Source: Alphaproteobacteria bacterium (GTDB lineage: Bacteria; Pseudomonadota; Alphaproteobacteria; Micropepsales; Micropepsaceae). From it: 64,000 nucleotides of DNA. The stretch is from the NCBI GenBank assembly GCA_025350465.1, contig JANXXU010000013.1, positions 44,182-108,181 on the forward strand, written 5' to 3'. Below are positions 59,748-64,000 of the stretch, piece after piece; the stretch's first letter is position 1, and each line of letters starts with the position of its first letter. The notes beneath the pieces are model-generated. The model saw nothing but the letters and a program-made list of their open reading frames with translations, had not been told where the DNA came from and did not search any database. Position numbers and translations under genes: made by a program.

Positions 59748-60653
59748 ATGGATTTCGAAGCTGACATTCGAGAGCATGTGCTAGCGCACCTTCCGTACCC
59801 GCCGGAATTCGAGAGCGAGTTGCGACAGAAGCCAATCGAGGATTTGGCGATCATCTACGGAAATTGGTGTAGCCGACATATTCAAACGCGCCCGCGCACC
59901 GTACACAAATCGGCCGCGCTGCGTCTCAACCCCCAGGCCGTCACATTCGAGCGCGTATTGGTTGCGATTACCGAAAAGGTCAAAACAGGGGTCGACATAA
60001 CACCCCATCTGAGTCGACGCATTCGGCACGGATACGTGGCGCCGGACACAAACAAACCTAAGGCGCTTAACCGACGAAAAGACCTTGACCTCCTCCTGAA
60101 CGATTGGGGCATGCATCACCTCCATCTTTCGACGATGCTCGAAGCCGACGGTTTCGTCTCGCGAACCGGGCCGCTGCTATTTGTGATCTTTAGACATTCT
60201 GATGCATATTTGGTTGATATCGCCGAGCATGGCGATTGGACCAACGATCAAATGATCGATGTTGTGATCAAAGAGTGGCCAACAATTGGAGCGGTAGCAG
60301 AACTAAAGGGCGTGTTGCCGCCGACACAGCAACCAAGCGCGAAAGAACGCCAAACCCTTCGAAACGCGGGAATCAATTCGCCTCTCGTCGCCGACGGAAA
60401 GGTTTTTTTCCCGCTGGCTGGCCTGACAACCGCAGGGACAGCCGGCAGCGTGACCATGGCAGTCATTCACCTCTTCAAGGGCCTTAAACGCTTCATCGCG
60501 ATGATGAGCGATGACCCGGATTTCGTCGCTAAATCAATGAGCTCTTACGGCGTTGAGACCCCAGCAACGCCGGACTTGCACTTTGCTTTCTTCGAAGACG
60601 GTGGATACGGCATAATCGAGCGCATCACCGGCTTCCGATTCCGCCTTCTCTAA
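59748..60653 (+). CDS. Hypothetical protein of the accessory patch
   Basis: 301 residues, soluble. N-terminal half: DIREHVLAHLPYPPEFESELRQKPIEDLAIIYGNWCSRHIQTRPRTVH. Middle: LLNDWGMHHLHLSTMLEADGFVSRTGPLLFVIFRHSDAYLVDIAEHGDWTNDQMIDVVIKEWP, resembling phage or toxin-like uncharacterised proteins. The C-terminus has GVETPATPDLHFAFFEDGGYGIIERITGFRF. No known catalytic motif. Flanked by short repeats on both sides; likely horizontally acquired. Confidence 0.7.
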   Translation: MDFEADIREHVLAHLPYPPEFESELRQKPIEDLAIIYGNWCSRHIQTRPRTVHKSAALRLNPQAVTFERVLVAITEKVKTGVDITPHLSRRIRHGYVAPDTNKPKALNRRKDLDLLLNDWGMHHLHLSTMLEADGFVSRTGPLLFVIFRHSDAYLVDIAEHGDWTNDQMIDVVIKEWPTIGAVAELKGVLPPTQQPSAKERQTLRNAGINSPLVADGKVFFPLAGLTTAGTAGSVTMAVIHLFKGLKRFIAMMSDDPDFVAKSMSSYGVETPATPDLHFAFFEDGGYGIIERITGFRFRLL

Positions 60654-61091
60654 CTATCAGGTGAAACCAGGGACAGCATACCTATTCATCGGCGGTTGCC
60701 GGCCCAGCCGCGGGCGGTCAGGAATGCAGCGACGGGATACATTCCCGCCGGTCCAATCACTACACAGGCAATACGCAACCTTTCCCGAACTCGGCTTTCT
60801 GGGATTGACACGAGTCGCTTCATGCTTATGACAAAGGTGTTTCGTTTGACATTGTGAAATGGGATGTCCTGAGGCGGTTGCGGCCCAATGCGCGATGTGT
60901 GCCCGGATTGCGCCCCGTGTTCGGTGCGTTAAGCCTGTCTGCTTCTGCGGGCTCCTGCTGTAAATTTCTGCTTTTAACAGCGAAATACAGCGGGATGGCC
61001 CGATGCGATGCGACGGCGAAACAGGGCCAAGCAGGCGCCGGAATTGCCTGCGATCGATTTGGCTTGGTTCCAACTGGACGCGCTCCACTTC
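60654..61091. other. 438-bp stretch with no supported gene
   Basis: The first part holds the GACAG-type repeats (60670-60785). The rest has only weak ORFs and may include the promoter of the ExoIII-FEN gene. No hairpin or tRNA recognised. Confidence 0.55.
60670..60785. repeat. Degenerate GACAG-type repeats downstream of the 301-aa gene
   Basis: GGGACAGCATACCTATTC (60670-60687) and AGCGACGGGATACATTCCC... (60727-60785) align with the copies at 59543-59710. Confidence 0.45.
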
Positions 61092-62795
61092 ATGAAGATT
61101 GCGACCTTCAACGTCAACAACATCAGGAAGCGGCTACCCAATCTCATCGATTGGCTTGATGCGACGAAGCCCGATGTCGTCTGCCTGCAGGAGCTCAAGG
61201 CGACGGACGCGGAATTTCCCGCAGCTGCGATTAAGAAAAAAGGATACGGCGCCGTTTGGCGGGGGCAGAAATCGTGGAACGGGGTTGCGATTCTTGCGCG
61301 CGGGGCTGAGCCCGTTCTGACGCGCGACGCGCTGCCCGGCGATGCGAAGGACGGCGAGGCGCGCTATATCGAGGCGGCGGTGAACGGCGTGCTGATCGCC
61401 TCGCTCTACGCGCCGAACGGCAATCCGCAGCCGGGGCCGAAATTCAAGTCCAAGCTCGCGTGGATGGAGCGGCTCATCAAACATGCGGCCGAGCTCACCG
61501 CGTCCGGCGCGCCGATCGTACTCGCCGGCGATTACAATGTCGTGCCGACCGATTTCGATATTTATGTTTCGAAGACGGATTCATATGCCAAGAACGCGCT
61601 GGTTCAACCGGCGCCGCGAGAGCACTTTCGCCGCCTGCTCGCGCAAGGCTGGACAGACGCCATGCGCAAGCTCCACCCGAACGCGCCGATGTTCACGTTC
61701 TGGGACTACATGCGCAACAGATGGCCGCGCGATGCAGGCTTACGGCTCGATCATCTGTTGTTGAGTCCGGAGGCGGCGAAACGGCTCGTCGCGGCGGATG
61801 TCGATCGCGATGTGCGTGCGCAAGGTAACGCCAGCGACCACGCGCCGGCGTGGATCGAACTCAGCGACGGCAAAGCGCCGCGACGCGCTCAAACGACTTC
61901 AGCGAAGGGCGGCGACATGAAGGCCAAGCCGACCAGGCAGACGACGAAGAAAAAATTGGCGCGGCCGCTGCTGGTGGTCGACGGCGATAACTTCGCCCAC
62001 CGCTCCTATCACGCGTTGCCGAAGTCGATCCTAAGGCGGGGCAAGAAACCCGCGGGCGCGATTCTGGGCTTTGCCAACATGCTGGTGCGGCTCTATCAAG
62101 CGGAGCAGCCGCGGGCCGTGCTCGTCGCTTGGGACACGTTGGAGGCGTCCACGTACCGCCACAATGCCTTCCCGGATTACCAAAGCGGGCGCGAATTCGA
62201 CGACGCCTTGCTCGAGCAGCTCGATCTGTTGCCGCAGGTGGTCGAGGCGTTCGGCTTTGCCATTGCCAAAGCGGCGGGCTACGAGGCCGATGATTTCCTT
62301 GCCGCCGGGGTTGCGGCAGAGGAGCGGCGGGGCGGCACGGTGCTCGTCGCCAGCGGCGATCGCGACACGTTTCAGCTGGCGTCGGAACGCACGACCATTC
62401 TTTACCCGCAGCGCGGCGGCGAGATGGCGCGCATCGGTCCGGCGGAGGTGCGCGAGCGCTACGGCGTCGATCCGGGACAGGTGCCGGATTTCATCGCGCT
62501 GCGCGGCGATCCGTCCGACAAGCTGCCGGGCGCGCGCGGCGTCGGCGCGGTCGGGGCCGCCAACCTAATCCAAAAATATGGGACATTGGAGAACGTGCTG
62601 AAGGCAGGCCGCTTTCCGACGCAGGCCGAGGAGCTGCGGCTCTTCCGCAAAATCGCCACCATGAATGCCAAGGCGCCGCTGCCGCGCATTGCCGACCAAA
62701 AGCCCAATTGGGCGAAGGCCGCCAGCCTGATGCGCGCGTGGGAGATCAATCGCCTGGCCGATCGCCTCGAAGAATTGGCAGAGAGGAAGGGCTAA
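61092..62795 (+). CDS. Exonuclease III / 5'-3' flap exonuclease fusion protein
   Basis: 567 residues from MKIATFNVNNIRKRLPNLIDWLD. Residues 1-260 are exonuclease III (xthA-type AP endonuclease): CLQELK, YAPNG, GDYNVVPTDFDIY, LRLDHLLLSPEA and ASDHAPAWIEL. After a basic linker (about 262-290), residues 290-567 are a FEN-type 5'-3' exonuclease: LLVVDGDNFAHRSYHALPK, AAGYEADDFLAAG, LVASGDRDTFQLAS and the H3TH region RGDPSDKLPGARGVGAVGAANLIQKYG. No stop separates them. An in-frame ATG at 61918 could also give the second half alone. Combines abasic-site cleavage with flap removal, two base-excision-repair steps. Confidence 0.88.
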   Translation: MKIATFNVNNIRKRLPNLIDWLDATKPDVVCLQELKATDAEFPAAAIKKKGYGAVWRGQKSWNGVAILARGAEPVLTRDALPGDAKDGEARYIEAAVNGVLIASLYAPNGNPQPGPKFKSKLAWMERLIKHAAELTASGAPIVLAGDYNVVPTDFDIYVSKTDSYAKNALVQPAPREHFRRLLAQGWTDAMRKLHPNAPMFTFWDYMRNRWPRDAGLRLDHLLLSPEAAKRLVAADVDRDVRAQGNASDHAPAWIELSDGKAPRRAQTTSAKGGDMKAKPTRQTTKKKLARPLLVVDGDNFAHRSYHALPKSILRRGKKPAGAILGFANMLVRLYQAEQPRAVLVAWDTLEASTYRHNAFPDYQSGREFDDALLEQLDLLPQVVEAFGFAIAKAAGYEADDFLAAGVAAEERRGGTVLVASGDRDTFQLASERTTILYPQRGGEMARIGPAEVRERYGVDPGQVPDFIALRGDPSDKLPGARGVGAVGAANLIQKYGTLENVLKAGRFPTQAEELRLFRKIATMNAKAPLPRIADQKPNWAKAASLMRAWEINRLADRLEELAERKG

Positions 62796-62858
62796 TGTCA
62801 GGAGCCTGCATACCCCCACCCAAGCGCCGCCAGGACCGCGCGGGCGCGCGGTGCGGCG

Positions 62859-62891
62859 CTATCCCTCCCCACAAGGGTGGAGGGAGAATAG
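62859..62891. repeat. Palindrome between the ExoIII-FEN gene and the cyclase gene
   Basis: CTATCCCTCCCCAC-AAGG-GTGGAGGGAGAATAG pairs over about 14 bp with a short loop, 63 bp after the stop. It could be a terminator-like or dispersed repeat element. Confidence 0.5.
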
Positions 62892-62916
62892 ACTGCCCGA
62901 AACTGGGGAAGCTTTC

Positions 62917-64000
62917 GTGCAGCGCAAACTAACCGTCATCTTTTCGGCCGACGTCGTCGGCTATAGCGGGTTGATGGAGCGCGATGAGGCGGGGACACTC
63001 GCGCGTCTCAAGGAAAACCGCCGCGCGCTGTTCGATCCGCGCGTCGCCACGCATGGCGGGCGCATTTTCAAGCTGATGGGCGACGGCGTGCTGATCGAAT
63101 TTTCGAGCGCCACCTCGGCCGTCAGCTGCGCGCTCGAGATACAGCAAGCAATGGATGCCGCGGAAGCGGACGCACCGGAGAGCGAGCGGCTGCGCTATCG
63201 CATCGGCATCAACCTCGGCGACGTCATCATCGAGGGCGATGACATCTATGGCGAGGGCGTCAACGTCGCGGCGCGGCTGCAGGCGCTGGCGCCGGTCGGC
63301 GGCGTCGCCTTGTCGCGCAATGTCAGCGATCAGGTCACCGGCAAGGTCGCGGCGGCGTTCGAGGACATGGGGCTGCACACGGTCAAGAACATCGAGCGCC
63401 CGGTGCATGTGTTCGTGGCGCGGGCGGCGTCGGGGTCGCTCAAGGCGGTGAAAGCGGAGGGCGCGCATCGCGTCTCCATCTGTGTTCTGCCGTTCGCCAA
63501 TATGAGCGGCGACGCGGAGCAGGAATATTTTTCCGACGGCATTACCGAAGACATCATCACCGATTTGAGCAAGGTCTCGGCGCTGTGGGTGGCTGCGCGC
63601 AACACCGTGTTTACCCTCAAGGGCAAACACGTCGACACGCAACAGACCGCGCGCGCGCTAAACGTGAGCCACCTGCTCGAAGGTAGCGTGCGAAAATCCG
63701 GCAACCGCGTGCGCATCACCGCCCAGCTGATCGACGGCGCCAGCGGCGGGCATATCTGGGCCGAGCGCTACGACCGCGACCTCAACGATATTTTCGCGCT
63801 GCAGGACGAAATCTCGGAAGCGATTGTCGCGGCGCTCAGGATCAAGCTGCTGCCCGAGGAAAAATCCGCCATTGAGCAGCGCGGCACCAACAACCTCGAG
63901 GCCTACAAAATGTTCCTGCTGGCGCGGCAGTTAAGCGTCAACGCCAATTCCGGCGACACCCGCCGATCCGAAGCGATTATCCGCCTATGCCGGCGCGCCA
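62917..64000 (+). CDS. Class III adenylate cyclase with TolB-like/TPR C-terminus (3' end missing)
   Basis: Absent from the ORF track because it runs off the window. GTG at 62917 with SD GGGGAAG. The nucleotide cyclase catalytic domain is at residues 1-175: RKLTVIFSADVVGYSGLMERDE (metal Asp), GGRIFKLMGDGVLIEFSSATSAV (second metal Asp), IYGEGVNVAARLQALAPVGGV. It continues into a TolB-like region (SICVLPFANMSGDAEQEYFSDGITEDI, GGHIWAERYDRDLNDIFALQDEI) as in rhizobial cyclases. The C-terminal TPR part is cut off. Confidence 0.9.
   Translation, partial: MQRKLTVIFSADVVGYSGLMERDEAGTLARLKENRRALFDPRVATHGGRIFKLMGDGVLIEFSSATSAVSCALEIQQAMDAAEADAPESERLRYRIGINLGDVIIEGDDIYGEGVNVAARLQALAPVGGVALSRNVSDQVTGKVAAAFEDMGLHTVKNIERPVHVFVARAASGSLKAVKAEGAHRVSICVLPFANMSGDAEQEYFSDGITEDIITDLSKVSALWVAARNTVFTLKGKHVDTQQTARALNVSHLLEGSVRKSGNRVRITAQLIDGASGGHIWAERYDRDLNDIFALQDEISEAIVAALRIKLLPEEKSAIEQRGTNNLEAYKMFLLARQLSVNANSGDTRRSEAIIRLCRRA

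Overview
This is a GC-rich bacterial chromosome segment, almost certainly from an alphaproteobacterium. The evidence is gene content and order: a lgt / midA (NDUFAF7-type) / pgeF cluster, prs-rplY-pth-ychF, carA/carB/greA beside a YqeY-type protein, dnaG followed by rpoD, a phasin, an ELM1-family protein and a BMFP/UbiK-like protein. The exact order or family cannot be fixed from sequence reading alone. I saw no rRNA, tRNA or CRISPR array.

Layout. 0-4.5 kb: the 3' end of a sensor kinase, then a minus-strand run (ybjN-like, proC, tetR, phasin, csaA) and a BMFP-type gene. 4.6-12.3 kb: a plus-strand housekeeping run (lgt, midA, pgeF, lipoprotein, prs, rplY, pth, ychF) with several start/stop overlaps. 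12.3-21.2 kb: small membrane, stress and hypothetical genes (DUF3667, aquaporin, TPR protein, two GST-fold proteins, DoxX, DUF805, cold-shock protein, envelope proteins), including one gene broken by an in-frame TGA.

21.2-25.0 kb is the most distinctive part. It is a complete transposon of about 3.7 kb, bounded by perfect 20-bp terminal inverted repeats and an 8-bp target duplication. It carries an IS1-like transposase, a HigB-like toxin, a HigA-like antitoxin fused to an ImmA/IrrE metallopeptidase domain, a third gene in the same operon and three more small genes. 25-46 kb: sterol-desaturase-like protein, UvrB, a protein resembling styrene-oxide isomerase beside a PF10118-type hydrolase, an OmpA-like porin, aspartate aminotransferase, an EF-G paralogue without the switch II histidine, two methionine sulfoxide reductases, TrxB with a LysR regulator, ELM1/Lrp, and a signalling cluster (response regulator, hybrid kinase, a protein that looks like a degenerate GGDEF-EAL).

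46-57.6 kb is housekeeping again (greA, carB, an HD-type gene, carA, yqeY, dnaG, rpoD). A family of intergenic palindromic repeats here supplies the ribosome-binding sites of carB and dnaG. 57.6-60.8 kb is an accessory patch: a DUF2971 protein, a putative PD-(D/E)xK nuclease and an unknown protein, with short degenerate GACAG repeats. 61-64 kb holds an exonuclease III domain fused to a 5'-3' flap exonuclease domain, then an adenylate cyclase that runs off the window.

Functional themes: nucleotide and arginine/pyrimidine precursors (prs, carAB, proC), replication and transcription initiation (dnaG, rpoD, greA), translation (rplY, pth, ychF, EF-G-like), DNA repair (uvrB, ExoIII-FEN), oxidative damage repair (msrB, fRMsr, trxB, GSTs) and envelope biogenesis (lgt, OmpA, lipoproteins).
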